Positions 12,068 to 23,930 of a DNA stretch of 64,000 bases are shown here, piece after piece. Made by a program: the position numbers and the translations under genes. The stretch spans positions 19,020,694 through 19,084,693 of the forward strand of contig ML680053.1 in NCBI GenBank assembly GCA_007922225.1, in the 5' to 3' direction. The stretch is from Emydura subglobosa (lineage: Eukaryota; Chordata; Testudines; Chelidae). Positions within the stretch are counted from its first letter, which is position 1, and each line of letters starts with the position of its first letter. The notes under the pieces are model-generated. The model was given only the letters and a program-made list of their open reading frames with translations. It was not told the origin of the DNA and searched no databases.

Positions 12068-12308
12068 TGAAATAGTGGTCTTCCTCAAGGTTCAGTTCTT
12101 TGACCAATACTGTTCAATGTGTACATCAATACTTGCCAGCAACACTCAAGGGCACGTTTATCTATGCAGATGACATCTGTTTCAGTTACCAAGTTCAATC
12201 CTTCTCAGAAATTGACAAGGTCCGAATGATGATATAAAGTTCATGGCAGACTACTGTAATCAATGGCGCCTGCAGCCGAGCTTTTTCAAGATGGTTTCTA
12301 GCATATAG
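12068..12308 (+). mobile_element. Inverted 5' segment of the same LINE: RT palm motifs on the + strand
   Basis: On the + strand, 12083-12100 encodes PQGSVL, followed after a TGA by PILFNVYIN. After a frameshift come LPATLKGTFIYADD and then WRLQPSFFKM. PQG and YADD are reverse transcriptase motifs; YADD is at 12163-12174. In an intact element this block sits immediately upstream of the region found antisense at 11215-12065. Here it is inverted relative to it, as expected of a 5'-inverted insertion produced by twin priming. It is decayed and not functional. Confidence 0.7.
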
Positions 12309-12424
12309 TTTTTAATTACATGATCATGTATTATTTTTTCCACAGGACCCCCACCTCATTCAGAGGCTACAAAATGCTCTGGTGATGAATCAGGGTTCAA
12401 TAGTGAAGGAGGCTCTTTGTAGGA

Positions 12425-12575
12425 CCCAGGCCTCATCATAAAGATCCAGAATTCTGATCTTGGCTCTACCACACATTCACTGTGACCTCAGACAAGTCTT
12501 TTTGTCTTAGCTTCCCCATCTGTAAAATGGGGATAATAATACTCTTAGCTCACTGAGCATAAATTAATTATTTTG
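12425..12575 (+). repeat. MIR (CORE-SINE) fragment, sense
   Basis: The segment shows the MIR consensus order: a region ending tgacctcagacaagtctttt, then cttagcttccccatctgtaa, then aatggggataataatact. These are diagnostic words of the ancient tRNA-derived MIR family. It is old and diverged. Confidence 0.85.
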
Positions 12576-14135
12576 AGAAAAACTCACACACCTTGGTAAT
12601 GAGCTCCTTAGAAAAGATCTTAAGGAAATGAGTAATCCTTTCATCATTTCATGTTGTACTGTAAATAAGGCTGGCACCATTAATTGAATGATGAACACAA
12701 AAATATTGAACATCTGCATCATTCTCTGAGCACAGTTTATCTTGTGCGATGAAAGAGGCACAAATAATTGCAAATAATTTTAAGTGGTCATGTAATTAAA
12801 GACTATATTATAATGTATACCCATAAGGGGGCAGAATTGCAGCTCAACAGATAATTTATAATGTGTTTCCTAACTTTTGATGGCTTGATTTTGCAACCTA
12901 AACAACATTTGTTTAATTTAGGTGTTGTGTTTTTGGTGTATAATATAAAAATATGGAGGATATAGGTATAAAATACTGTTGTTTTGCCTTTTCAGGAAAA
13001 TATTTAAGTAAAGAGAGGGTAGTAGTTTGGTGGACCATATTGCAAAAGGGTTTTCCAGATGTCAGGGTTGGTAAGGAAAAGGAAATCTTATTCTGTAAAT
13101 TATTATATTATTTACAGTAGTTAATCTATGACAGAAATTGGAAAATCAATCCAATAGTATTATTGTACAGGCTTTGTGTTCAGTATGTGTAAAGTATTGG
13201 TGGTCTTAGCCCATTTCTCAGTGGGTGAATGTAAATAACTGACACCATGTTGTCTGTTGCAGATGAAAAGCCAAGGATTATATGAGTGTTTTTCAATGCA
13301 ATATCACTTGTGCTACATTCACATTTCTGATAATTGAACATAACGATTGCAACAGGCCAATTTATTTATATATTGTAGGATGAGGCACTTCCCAACTCAG
13401 TTGAGGTTGAAACATATGCACTTACTATCAATGAGCCCATGTGGTTCAGAATCTGATGAGCACAACTGCAGAGTCCTTTGATACCAGAGAGTAATTAAAA
13501 ATCAGCTCATCTGTCAATGAATATAACGTATAGTTTGACTTCATTCTAAATTTCGCACCCAAAAGTTGCTTGTTAAAATCATATGATATAGTTAAAATTT
13601 AAGAAAAATACTTTACTAATATTGAGAAATATTCCCAATCCACTATTTCCTGCACAATGCCAATTAAAATAATAATTATATTAATTGTGGTAATTGGACA
13701 GATTGCTGCTGAAAATGAGAATTTACAATTTGAAATGTTTGCACAAACTGGCTGATTCGTTAGCCTCACCTGCAATACATACACATGCTCTCCAAGGCTG
13801 ACATGTCATTATATAAAATATGATCACTACCATAACAGGTAAGTTAGATATAGAGATCTGGCAGGGTGTTAATAAAAGACCTGATGATGAACAAAAAATG
13901 TTGCCTGTGGGAAATTAAAATAGTAAGTGATGGCATATGCCTGCCTACACCTATTTCTCAACGGATGTATCTTCGTTAAATAAAGGCTTTGATTTATTGT
14001 GCATCAACATCCTTGTCATGACACTTCATAGCTTCTTAATATCTCTTCTCATTTTATGTTCTTGCTCACTTATGAGAACAAAAAAAGATAAAGGAAATCC
14101 AACTTGTGGAATTCAGTGCCTCAGATTGTCAAATA

Positions 14136-15220
14136 CTATGATTCATTGATTCCAAGGCTGGAAAGGACCATTGTGATCATCTAGTCTGAGCTCCTGTATC
14201 ACACAGGACATCTACTCTGAGCTCCGGTATCACAAAGAACATCCTCAAAATAATTCCAAGAACATATCTTTTTAGAAAAATAGCCAATCTTGATTTAAAA
14301 ATTACAATTGATGGAGAATCCAACACAACCCTTGACAAATTGTTCCACTGGTAAATTACTCTCATTGTGGAAATAAGGTGAACATTTTAAGTCTGAATTT
14401 GTGTTGCTTCAACTTCCAGCCATTGGATCCTGATCTTTCTCTGCTAGATTGGAAGATCCCATAACTAAATATTTGTTCCCCATGTAGGTACTTCCAGATT
14501 GTAATCAATAAATCTTTTTTTCATTAAGCAAAATAGCTCTTTGAGTCTTATTGCTATAAGGCATATTTTCTAATCCTTTAATCATTGTTATGACTCTTCC
14601 CTGAACCCTCTCCAATTCATCAACATCCTTCATGAATTTTGGGCACCAAAGTTGGACATGGTATCCCAGCAGCAGTAAAATAGAGGTAAAATAACCTCTC
14701 TTTTCTTACTTGAGGTTCTCCAGTTTATGCATCCGAGGATTGCATTAACTCTTATGACCATGTCACATTGAGAGCTCATGTTCAGCTGGTTATCCACTAT
14801 GGACCACCAAATATTTTTCTGAGTCAGTTTCCCAGGATAGAGTCCTATATACTGTATTATTTTTTCTAGATGTATACATTTACATTTAGCTATATTAAAA
14901 CACATTGTTTGCTTGTTCTCAGTTTACTGAGTGATCTAGATCACTCTGAATCAGTGACCTGTCCTCTCCATTATTTACCATTCCTGCAAACTTTATCAGA
15001 GATTTTGTTTTCTTTTGGGTCATTGATAAAAATGTTAAACTGTTCAGGGCCAAGAAACAATCCCTGCAGGACCTCCCTGGAAACACACCTGCTGGGTGAC
15101 GATTCCCCATTTTTAGTTTCATTTTGAGACCTATCAGTTAGCCAGTTTTGAGTCCATTTAATGTGTACTTTGTTAACTTTGTGTCATTTAGTTTATTGGT
15201 TATTGTGACATCTTACAAAG
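14136..15220 (-). mobile_element. CR1 LINE, antisense, 5' truncated
   Basis: The + strand begins with the reversed CR1 tail (atgattcattgattccaagg, then ggaccattgtgatcatctag). Reading the minus strand upstream gives decayed ORF2 C-terminus: W-NLSRVVLDSPSIVIFKSR at 14177-14365, then a region with VDNQLNMSSQCD at 14630-14905. The adjoining minus-strand sequence towards 15200 follows the RT part around the FADD region but is heavily mutated. Several stops and frameshifts make it non-coding. The last recognisable CR1 sequence (agccagttttgagtccattt) is near 15140-15200. Confidence 0.8.
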
Positions 15221-16825
15221 TTCACTTCTCCCAGTTGAGGTTACAATTAGGGTAAATGTGTAGGCCTAATTATTACAACAGCCAACTTTCCATTTTCCAG
15301 ACTGTGGGTGGGGAGGATGCTACAGCTTCAGGGGGCTCTTCATCACTTTCCAGGATGGTGTTGCATGGAGGGATGAGGAGCAGAAGTGCCATTCTGATCC
15401 CATTTGCCCAGAGGAAGAGAGGGAAGAGGAGCTGAGCAGAGGTCCTGCCCTGTGGACTTTTTAGTTCCCTTCTATGAGAATGACTTTGATTTGCTATTGG
15501 GAGGAGGTGAGAGTTCTGCCTCCAACAGCTCTGATTGGTTATTCTTCCCCAGGAGGTGGGCGAAAATAGCAGGCATCCAATCAGAGGGCACAAATTCTCT
15601 ACAGTCCTAAAGCTTCTCAAGTTATCAGGAGACTGGCTTCAGCCCCCACCAAAATCATGTCACTGGTGAAAAAAAGTCATAAAAGGTGGCAACTTGTGTG
15701 AACAGATTTGAGAGCCTGCCTCTAATCATGTGTGCCATTCTGACAACTGAGATTAATTGAGATGTATGTCTTAATAATACCTCTCTCTCTCTCTGCTCAG
15801 TGGCACTAGCAAGAGTATAATGGGTTCGGAATCATTGAGATTTTACAAAAATTTGGATTAACCAAGTCACATCTAGTTTTTGTTTTGTTTTGTTTTGTTT
15901 TTTTCCAAAGGCATCAGTGAAATTTTGTAACACCTAAGGAATTTTCAGAAAATTTCTAAGCCCATTTATTTGGTTGTGGAAAATTAATTTCACCCACTGA
16001 ACCAGACCTTTTAAAATTTTGAGCTGCAACTATGGTTTCTTAACTTCCTATCCATCAGATTGTTGCATACACTGGAAATCAGATACATTAATATTTTTAT
16101 TAATAAAAGTTTATACTGAAATATCAGAAATTGGTCAACAGTCACAAGAGAAATGCAAACCTGTTAAAAGTTTGAACCTAAAAATTTAGTTGATTTTCCT
16201 GCAAAGCTTAAACAGATGTTTAACTTTATGCATTGTAAGTAATCCCATTAATTTCATTAAAGTTCCTAAAACTAAGGATTAATGCAAATCTTTGCAATGT
16301 CAGTTCCTTAAATAGTTTAATAAAATCATCTTACTCCATCTTCCAGTTTTGTTGCCCTTCCATCAAAATAATAGGTATATATACATTAATATTTTTGTAA
16401 GACTCTAAACAAGAGCATTGTAACAAATTACACATAGCCTGTGAAAAATACTTATTAAAGAATTTTTGCTATAATGTTTTAAAATAAGTGAAAACTAGGT
16501 TATATTTTTTCTAAAAAAAAGAATTCCTTAACCACTAATCAAAGAAAGACAGTTTGCCTTACATAAAGTCATTCTAAAATCCTTCCACTGGCAAGCAATT
16601 TTAACTCATTTTTTTAAAAAGGCACTAGTCGATAAAATTTTAGTTCCAAAAATAATCCGGAGTTTGTAGGTTAGAAGGTTGTGTGTCACAAATTATTCCC
16701 TTCTGAATGGAAACCTTGAGATTTCTCTGCTTAATCCAATAATTGCTGTACTTAAAAACGGGGGGAATGGGTTGAGGGGAGAATGTGAAAGTTTTCAAGG
16801 TTCCAAATTCTAGTCTTTTTTCAAT

Positions 16826-16990
16826 TCATAGAGTTTATTAAGGCCCCAAAGGGATCATTAGGTTATCTAGTCTGTCTGGTTAATTTTTGTTTGAGTAAAG
16901 CATAATTTGCATAGGGTCTTATCTAAGGTTTCACTTGGGCACATTTAGGCTCATCATAAGAGTCCCCTTCTGTCCAATTATTTTGTATTA
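16826..16990 (-). mobile_element. CR1-like 3'-end fragment, antisense
   Basis: The words ttcatagagtttattaaggc, ccaaagggatcattaggtta and tctagtctgtctgg follow the reversed 3' terminus typical of sauropsid CR1 copies (cataga-tt-aaggccagaagggaccat-tgatcatctagtc). No coding sequence remains. Confidence 0.65.
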
Positions 16991-19900
16991 GTCCTGATAG
17001 TCTGATTCAAAAATAGTTCAGTTACTATAGCTCCAAAGTGGGGAACATTTCCTATTCTATCTCTTTTCTTGAGCCTTCAAATTGATGCTGCTCCACACTC
17101 GACTCAGAATGCAGAAAAGCAACTGACTGCACCTCACCATTACCGTCACTCGGGAACGTGACCTGAATTTATTGAACCTTCCATATTACTTTTAACTTTT
17201 ACTCCCGACATCAATAAAATCCTCAGTGTTACAGCAGGGCATTTTTGGCAGAGGGTCCTCAACTTTTGGGAACAGGACTTGGAGTTTGTTACAACCAGCA
17301 AAACCCAAGCCCTTCCAAAAGATTGTCAGTTTGATAACAGCGGAATGAAAGACAAACAGTTACTGTTGCAGACAGAATAGCAATAGAAGTAAGCTCAGAA
17401 TAGATGTAGTATTGGTGACATATTGGTCTATAGTAGATGCTAAATTTTTTCTTTTCTTCCCACTATACCAAGCTTTTGCAAATACACTTCAACACGCACT
17501 CTACCATACCACCAAATGTCTGGAAATTGGGATAAGATAGCACCTAGACTTGAAACCAGGGCTTGATTTTTGTAAAAAATCCTTCATTTTTGCTAAACTC
17601 TAGCTTCATCAGTTTCTTATTCTAGTGCTCTACCTTCACCAGTTCTGCCTCTTTTTCCTATTAGTTTAAGATGCTGCAGCTTAATTGCAAGAAACAACTA
17701 AAGGTCATTTTTATTAGTATTTTTAGCTTGCTTAAAGGCTGCATTACCAATTGAATCCTTTGACTGTGAGACAGAGCTGGTGCTAACTTAGACCATTAGT
17801 ACAGGATGTGAAATAACTTGTATAATGTATAACTTGTATAATGTAAATGACATGACAGTAGCTTATTATTTACTGAAGAAAACACAGAATCATGGCCTGA
17901 TCTGGAAAACTCTGGTACATAAATCCCATTGAAGCCATGTGTCTATATATGGCCTTAAAACAAACATGCTGAAGAAACTATTTGCAGGATCAACAAGTCC
18001 CTTAAATTGTTACGCAGCAGTGGGTTGACACAGGTAATGGTATCAAGATACTATGGTAATGCAAGCATAGAGGAGGAAAAACTGAAAGAGTTGGAAATTG
18101 GGGGATTGTCATTTGCACCTCCTCTGGCTTGTTCGCTTGACATGTTGTAAAGCTAGTTTTAATCTGGTTTAGCAGAAATACAAGTGCCTGAAGTATTATC
18201 TTTTACTTTTTAGATTTTCCACATTAAAGTCGCAATATAATATAATAAGCATTTGATTAATTTCAACATATGTAAAAAGATCTTTATTTTTAAAAAGATT
18301 GAAAGAATAACTAGCTTTTGTTTGTCCTTTCCCTAATGTGGAAAGAAGTGAATAAACAAAGAGAGAGACAGATCTTAATAGACTGCAATTTCTGGAGAGA
18401 ATCAATGATACAACATGAACATTTGTCTGACAGAACTGTCGATCAATGAACAATTCCCTTGGTTTTCATCTTTTTTTCATACCCTAAACCCCCTTTTTGG
18501 TATATTTTTGGTATATTAGGACTCCTGCCCCCTGAATCCTTCTACTATATTTAGAAATATAGAAAGTCATGACTCTCAGGTTGTGTACCCATGACCCATT
18601 AAAGTAATCCTACATCATTAATGGATTTACAATGAAGGACAATGCCACATTGGATGCAATATGGAATTTTTAAAGGGTAGTACCACTAGATTAGAATTAG
18701 AGGGTTTTTCCCCCCCCATCAAAAGTCATAATTAGTCAACATCGTCTCAATATTATCTGAGATTACCCACTGTTTTCCCTGTATGTAGGATAGGAGGTGT
18801 TTGAAGTAACAATTGGCAAATGTTAATGTTATAGACTCAGGATCACTTTGGGTCACTACTTTTGAAGTATAAGTTCTTTATTGAACTATGCATGGATCTG
18901 TCACTCTTCTTACATTTAGATATTTGTTTTTAAAACTTGCCATCATACATCAGTGTTAAGCAAGAGACTGGTAACAAGCACATCAATATTTTATTTCTTG
19001 ATTCTGTAAGGAAGTCATTGTTCTTTTTTTTTTTTTCTGGTCTGTTTGGTCTTGTATATTTGTCACCAGAATCCTCTGTCACATATATATGGTTCTCTGT
19101 AATATTTACTCTAAAATGCTGAAAGTTCTGTAATGGTGAAGGCAAAATTGTATGGTTTTAAATTCACTTGTTTACGTAGGTCAGAAGATCTGACAAATGT
19201 TCATTACAGAAGAACAGAAAAAAATATCTTCAACTTTTTTGTATAAGTCTTCACCTGTTTTAAAACCAGCTTCAGTTGTGAGTTTAATTACGTAATCACT
19301 GTTCAGTGGAATTATGGACCAGCCCAAATTGGCGCACAAGTGCAGCTCTGTGTGCCTTAATTCACTTAGTTCAGTTCTCCAAAAGGGGACTCTGTGGTCA
19401 AAAAGGGGTGGGGTTCCAAAAAGTGTCCAAATAAGGCACATTTTTCTGTCAATAACAAACAAAAATGCCTAAGTGTGGTGTTTTCTCAGGTGCATGTAGA
19501 AGTCTTGTCCTGGGGTAGCTTATTTCTAGTTTGGCAGCTTGCCCTGAGAGGAGGAGAATAGGGAGCCAACTACCAACATGTGTTTCTACAAACATATTAA
19601 GTTGCCTTAAACAACCTAATGCAAAATGCTGTCCCCAAGATCCACAGATGATTTTGGACAAACCTTGGAGGAGTTTTATTATGTAACCATTTCAAACTGT
19701 AAAACTGTGGTAGCTGAAACCCTGCTTCTGTATGTTTCATTGTGTGTAATGGGAAAATATGAATATTTGCCTCTCAGATCCTTAGACCAGTAATTGCAAA
19801 TTAAATTGCAGGCACTGGGCCAAATTCAGAGGTGATTCTAAGAGAATTGGGGGGGAATCTAAATTGGTATAAATTACACTATATTTTACTTCTACTGTCC

Positions 19901-20727
19901 TGTGAGTATTCTACTTATATAATCAGACACATTATACACTCATGTACTTACTGATTTAAAATTTACACTCCTTCTGCCCACCACCTCTACATTTGGCCCA
20001 TAGATTCAAGGCAGACCAGTCTCCCTCAGTTTAGTAATGCTAATACTTATATATTAATATTTCTCTCTTTCCCTCTATTAATAGAGAGAAAGATGTCAAA
20101 TTCAGAGGTGACGTGGGAGGGAATGTAAATTTTAGATTTCCATATACATACAGGTCTGGCAGGATTCACCAGCTGTTACTGTTACAAATAGTTTTAGAAG
20201 TTCTTTTCCTTATTGTGAGAGTACTTTACAGTCCTGAAATAAAAGGATGTGGTGGTGGTTATTTTGTGCCACAATATCTTTTAGGGGAGCTGTTGGAAGC
20301 AGCAGGAGAGTTTGCTCTATATCTTAATTTCTAACTAGAATCAATTCCTGGGGAAGAACTCTTTTCTGGGAACTGTATATAGATGTGTATATATAACTGT
20401 GTATAGGTGAATAGAGTGTAAATAGAGCAAGTTACACCAAGAAAATGCCCAGAGTCTATGTCACTGATTTCTAATCTAATAGAAAACCAGCCTATGAGGC
20501 CCCAATATCTGCTGCTGCACAGCAGGCAATATTACATGCTTTAAATTATTCATACTTGCAAACTAATTTAGTAAGTCTGTAAGGAAATGATATCTGGATG
20601 CATGTGATGTATAGTCTCTGGAAAGAACATAGAATGCAAAGTGATATTATAAACTGAGTATATAAGAGCTCAGATAAAGTAACATTTACTAAGAGTTCTG
20701 AAACTAGGGCCCCTTGTGTTTCTGCAG

Positions 20728-20851
20728 AAAGTGTTGATTATGGGCCAGTGTTTGTACAAGAGCCTGATGATGTGATTTTTCCTTCTGATTCTGATGAGAA
20801 GAAAGTGTCTCTGAATTGTCAAGCACGAGGAAACCCTGCTCCTATTTACAG
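20728..20851 (+). CDS. CNTN5: Contactin-5 coding exon: first half of Ig domain 1 (124 nt)
   Basis: The acceptor is tgtttctgcag and the donor is GTGAGT at 20852. The single G of the previous exon plus AA gives Glu. The frame then reads [32 protein letters not shown] and NPAPIY, ending on two bases of Arg. VQEPDD-IFP is the typical contactin N-terminal Ig1 edge strand, and the SVDYGP lead-in is what I recall for CNTN5. The Cys in LNC is the first half of the Ig disulphide. Phases are 1 in and 2 out. With the next exon it makes exactly 300 nt, a phase 1-1 Ig module. Confidence 0.93.
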
Positions 20852-21134
20852 GTGAGTCCATTCAGAATTTTTTGTAGTTTTCCAAATGTTTGGCCAGTGT
20901 GCTCCCCTCCTGAACAACAGCAGGTGGAGGGGAACAAGTAATGGAAAGACTTAGCAGTTCATGCACAGCCTCCCTGTTCGCTGGGCTATGGGACCAGTGG
21001 GGACTCTGAGGAGGCAAGGAGCATAAGTGGAAAAGAGTAATTGCAGGAATTATAGCCCCACGCCGCCTAAATGTGTCCATCCATGTGGAGGGGACTCTAG
21101 ATAATTATCTGACCCTCATCATTTTAATACCTGA

Positions 21135-21345
21135 ACAGCTCAAAATCATTAATGGATGTTGTCCTCACAGTGCCCTTGTGAGATTAGGCAATGCTATCCC
21201 ATTTTACAGCTGAGGAATTGAGGTGCAAGGTAGATTAAATGATGTGCCCAAGGTCACACAGGAAGTCTGTGGCTGCTCCAGGAACTGAACCCAAATATTC
21301 TGAGCTAGTCTAGTGCCCAATCCTTTACATCATCCTTTCTATACT
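21135..21345 (-). repeat. MIR (CORE-SINE), antisense
   Basis: The + strand shows the reversed MIR consensus: tatcccattttacagctgag, then gaattgaggtgcaaggtaga, then gtgcccaaggtcacacagga and gaactgaacccaaatattct. This is a well-preserved copy spanning most of the element. Confidence 0.88.
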
Positions 21346-23199
21346 GAGTAAATGGGTAGGCTTTTGCCTCTATTTCTGTGGAAGCACAGTAGGACTAGGT
21401 GTGCAGCTATTTGCTCCCTGTGTGTTGTGCCATATTGTGAATGTAATGAGAGTTAATGGTTCCTCAGGCAGGAATAACTTGGGGGTGGAAGCAGCATACT
21501 GCATAGGGCATCTCCTCTCTCTCCCACACCAGATTCCTCACGCTTTTTATGCACAGCACAAATGACCTTGAAGGAAGGGGCAGCACATATTTACCTGCTA
21601 TTTTTCACAGGGTCCCAGTGTGATTTCCCATGGATTTTCTTCCCTGCACACTGCAGAGGAGAGTGGAGAACATAAGAGCCTTTATTGTCATGTGTTTTAT
21701 CAGATCTAACAATCATGAACTTGGTATTTTTATATATTAAAGAACCCATTTCACTGTGGTATCCCCAGTGTCTTGGCCTAATTCCAGTTACATAGCTACA
21801 TTCTTCCTAATATGCATTCCCTGTGCATTTTCAATGGCATATAGTATTCTTCTTCATTTCTTATTTTGACATGTAATATAGTGGTGCTGTGCACTATTAA
21901 ACAGCTGACATTTTGCATTCAAGTAATGGAATATTGTATGTGATCACCAGGAAAGTTAAAAAATTCACACCCAGACATATGGCATCTGGAATTAGTGCTA
22001 CAGGGAGGAGGGGCTAGTTGTTCTGCCCCCATTCAGTTCTTCTGGCCCTTCCCCTAAATTCTGTGAATAGAGTTTTGATGGAGACCCTGCATCCAAACCT
22101 TCCCTGCTCAGGGCAGCCACTCTAATATCTTCACATGAGGAGCTCAGGATAATTAGAGAAGCCTTAAGCTTTACCCCTTCTTCAGCTCTTCAGGGATGGC
22201 TCGTAACCTCCTCAACACACTTTCTAGACAATTGCTTCTTGCAGAATGGTCCTCTGACTACAAGGCCTGGCTGCAGTCTGCCTACACAATTTGACTCCCT
22301 CTATCTCCTGATGCTGCTACTTGTTTGTAAAACAACAAGCAACAGCGTAAAGGGAGTTGGGCCATACAACAGCATCCAGGGGAGGAACAGACTTTAGCAA
22401 ATGATAGAGATTCAAAATATTCAAAAAATTCAAAAATGCAAGTAGAAGCATTGGAAACAAATGGCTATATTGGAAACAAATGGTTACATATAAAGCAAAA
22501 TCTGCACACATCCTAGAGTCTAGACTTAATTACCAAGATACTCTCATGTCTTGTAGAAAATTACCCCAAATCCTTGCAGCACTTTACAACCAAGCTTGGC
22601 TATGATCTTCCTTTCATAAGACAAGTATACTGTCAGCTTGCCAACCAGGTGGAGAATTCAGTGTTTCTTTGCCCTACCAAGATATGCCAATCCCAGCCCT
22701 TGTCTTTATTTGTAAACAGAACACCCACTGCTGTTTATTTCAGTTTGTAGATTTCCTTTCCTGTAGAGTTCACAATCTCATTTCATCACTGGCTTCGTAT
22801 GCAAATAAGCATGCACTGTGAAGCATATGGCACACAACACCCAAATAGCCAGCCAGAGAGAGAAGATTCTGTTACTTCCTGTCTGAAAGGAACGTTTCCA
22901 AGGCAAGTCAACTTCTGGTGACCTGCCTTGACCTCCAAGACTTTAAGAACATAATTTTCAGTGTAGACACATAACTCCTTCAATATTATGCATACATACA
23001 TTTTGCAATTATTATGATGATCAACAGGCTACTAGTTCTTGATAGAGACTTACATGTCACCCTCTAGTTAACTATTATGCATATATCAGACCAGCAGATC
23101 CCTACAAAATCCTAAGCAACCCTTGTGCTTCTGCCTTTGGCACCCAAGAGGTCACTGATCACAGTTTCATAGTTATTTGCTGACAGCAAAAGAATGGAA

Positions 23200-23930
23200 T
23201 CTTGGGTTCCAGGCTCTGAAGGGGAATGTTTCTTCTGTTCACAGACTCTTCTGCCTCTTGCCCCAAGCCTGGCCCTTTCCGTCCCATTCCCTCTGTGTCT
23301 GTTCCCCACACTTGGTTCTTCATTCCAGTACCATTCCCCTTGTGTCGCTGATCCCAGTCTCCACTCCTCAACTGTCTCATCCCCGTCTCTTTTTCTGGTA
23401 AATCCTATTGTCCTCCATCCAGACTCCCAGTCCCAGTCTCCCCCAGCTCCATGTCCTGTTCTCTTTGCCCAGCCATTCCAGTCCCTCCCCAAAGTCTCCT
23501 TGGCCAGACTGTTACCCACCGCTCCTGCCTCCTCAGCTGATTTGTGTTTCCCTCTCCCTCCATTCACTTGTGTACAGTCACCCCCATGCCAACTGATGTT
23601 TTCTGTCTCCACTGGCTCCCAGTCCCAATGTCTCTTCCAGGATGCGTCACGTAAACTCAGTGTCCCCCCACCCTCAGATCCTTGTCCTACTTTCTTTGCC
23701 CAGCTAGTTCCAGTTCCCTGCACACACCCTGGTACCTCATCAGATCTGCCTCCCTTTCTGCCCACCCCAATGATTCTCAGTTCCAGTCTCCTCACCCAGC
23801 TAGTTCCAGGGTTCCCATCTAATCTCAGCTTTATGTCCACCTACTAGCTTCCCAAAGTATTAGTCTCAGTCTCTGAATCCTAGTCTCTTTGCCCAGCCAA
23901 TTCCAGTCTCTCTCTCGCCCCACAACCCAC
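23200..23930. repeat. Degenerate CT-rich minisatellite, unit about 94-116 bp
   Basis: The anchor word gcccagc, followed by an (a)ttccag word, recurs at 23467, 23699, 23793 and 23891, with spacings of 232, 94 and 98 bp. cccagtcccagtctcc and ctcccagtcccaatgtctct occur between. The strand is strongly pyrimidine-rich, so stop codons are rare on both strands. This yields overlapping open frames of 217 codons (23194-23847, +) and 242 codons (23112-23840, -). Neither shows a recognisable domain, codon bias or splice context. I read the block as a decayed tandem repeat in the intron. Confidence 0.6.

Larger units (their letters stand above)
6007..20727 (+). other. CNTN5: CNTN5 intron (14.7 kb) between linker exon and Ig1 first exon
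   Basis: The intron runs from GTAAGT to tttctgcag, in phase 1. Annotated separately inside it are a 46-bp tandem duplication, two adjacent palindromic MITEs, a 113-bp duplication, an inverted LINE, a MIR SINE and two antisense CR1 copies. A short GC-richer stretch at 15270-15620 holds CCAAT-like words on both strands (gattggtt, ccaatcag) but I recognise no family. The rest (6010-7560, 8460-9540, 10170-11200, 12580-14130, 17000-20700) is AT-rich with simple repeats only, including (GTTTT)n at 15878-15902 and a short TGTATAATG duplication at 17818-17849. Short ORFs there match nothing I know. Confidence 0.8.

Noticed and set aside
15273..15620. 115-codon minus-strand frame with opposing 68-codon + frame
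   Set aside because: A GC-richer stretch between CR1 and unique sequence; no similarity to any family I know and no splice or start support.
23112..23847. Overlapping 242- and 217-codon frames as possible genes
   Set aside because: Both strands are open because of pyrimidine bias in a periodic repeat. No domain, start context or splice support is visible.
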